A DNA stretch of 64,000 bases. It comes from Pachypanchax playfairii (lineage: Eukaryota; Chordata; Actinopteri; Cyprinodontiformes; Aplocheilidae). How positions within the stretch are numbered: the first letter of the stretch is position 1; each line of letters starts with the position of its first letter. Positions 63,700-64,000 of this stretch are shown in pieces. The stretch is taken from assembly GCA_006937955.1 (NCBI GenBank), contig SSNP01000151.1:842856-906855 (forward strand), written 5' to 3'. Both the position numbers and the translations under genes were made by a program. The notes beneath the pieces were generated by a model. That model saw only the letters and a list, made by a program, of their open reading frames with translations, was not told the origin of the DNA and ran no database searches.

Positions 63700-64000
63700 A
63701 TTATTATCTATCCATCCATTATCTATACCCACTTATTTCTATTCAGGGTCTTGGGGACCTGCTCTCTTTCTCCAGCAGCCATTGGGTGAGAGGTGGGGTC
63801 ACACTTGGACAGGTCACCAGTCCATTTCAGGGCCACATATAGACAGACAACCACTGTGGGCCAATTTAGAGTTGCCAATTAACCCCAAGCATGTGTTTTG
63901 GTCTGCAGAATGCACCCGGAGTCCCTGGAGAAAACCCACACATGCACGGGGAGAACATGCAAACTCCATGTAGAAAGACCCTGACCTGGTTTGGAACCCA
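63700..64000 (-). mobile_element. SINE, head cut by the window end
   Basis: On the minus strand it reads from the B-box-like GGGTTCCAAACC at the window edge, through GAGTTTGCATGTTCTCCCCG and GGTTTTCTCCAGGGACTCC, to a GGTATAGATAATGGATGGAT tail. Same family as 13800-14070. Confidence 0.7.

Larger units (their letters stand above)
62564..64000. other. Upstream intergenic stretch
   Basis: AT-rich to about 63190, then the 21-bp minisatellite (63304-63662) and a SINE cut by the window end (63700-64000). No neighbouring gene is recognised. Confidence 0.65.

Overview
The window is vertebrate nuclear DNA, almost certainly from a teleost fish. The evidence is long AT-rich introns, classic GT-AG exons, and a fish-typical repeat load: Tc1/mariner elements, Rex3-like and L2-clade LINEs, tRNA-derived SINEs and many hAT-like and TTAA/TA-flanked non-autonomous elements. 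I see no prokaryotic genes, no tRNA or rRNA genes and no CRISPR array.

One host gene fills the window. It is a serine/threonine kinase of the STK32 (YANK) family on the minus strand, best matched to stk32a. I could place ten coding exons by hand. They run from the ATG at 60929 down to 2570, join in one frame with GT/AG borders, and give 346 residues: N-terminal MG, Gly-rich loop, catalytic Lys, HRD, the family's DFN in place of DFG, APE, and the conserved C-terminal tail with a Lys-rich patch. The last roughly 50 residues expected for the family are not found and should lie left of position 1. A GC/CpG-rich block at about 61.98-62.55 kb, with a good splice donor at 62113, looks like the promoter and a non-coding first exon.

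Layout from left to right (the gene reads right to left): 1-2569 is the 3'-most intron visible, with an L2 tail and a SINE. Exons 10 to 5 lie between 2.57 and 16.3 kb, with several DNA-element remnants between them. Intron 4 (16.3-34.5 kb) holds an intact Tc1 element, a decayed Rex3-like LINE with a long GGAT tail, a truncated L2, a SINE with a doubled head and two more DNA elements. Intron 3 (34.7-50.0 kb) holds a Rex3 tail, another L2, a hAT-like element, and a hairpin-bearing element. Intron 1 (51.6-60.9 kb) holds a nested pair of hAT-like elements, a hAT copy with a BED-finger trace and 8-bp target duplications, and a second intact Tc1 copy. The far right (62.6-64.0 kb) is upstream DNA with a 21-bp minisatellite and a SINE cut by the window end.

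The only intact mobile genes are the two Tc1 transposases (340 residues each, six differences, DD34E triad present). I found no clearly new multi-gene system. The most notable material is the pair of intact Tc1 copies inside one gene, the nested hAT insertion, several element families with unusual termini, two strong palindromes and a coding-compatible minisatellite.
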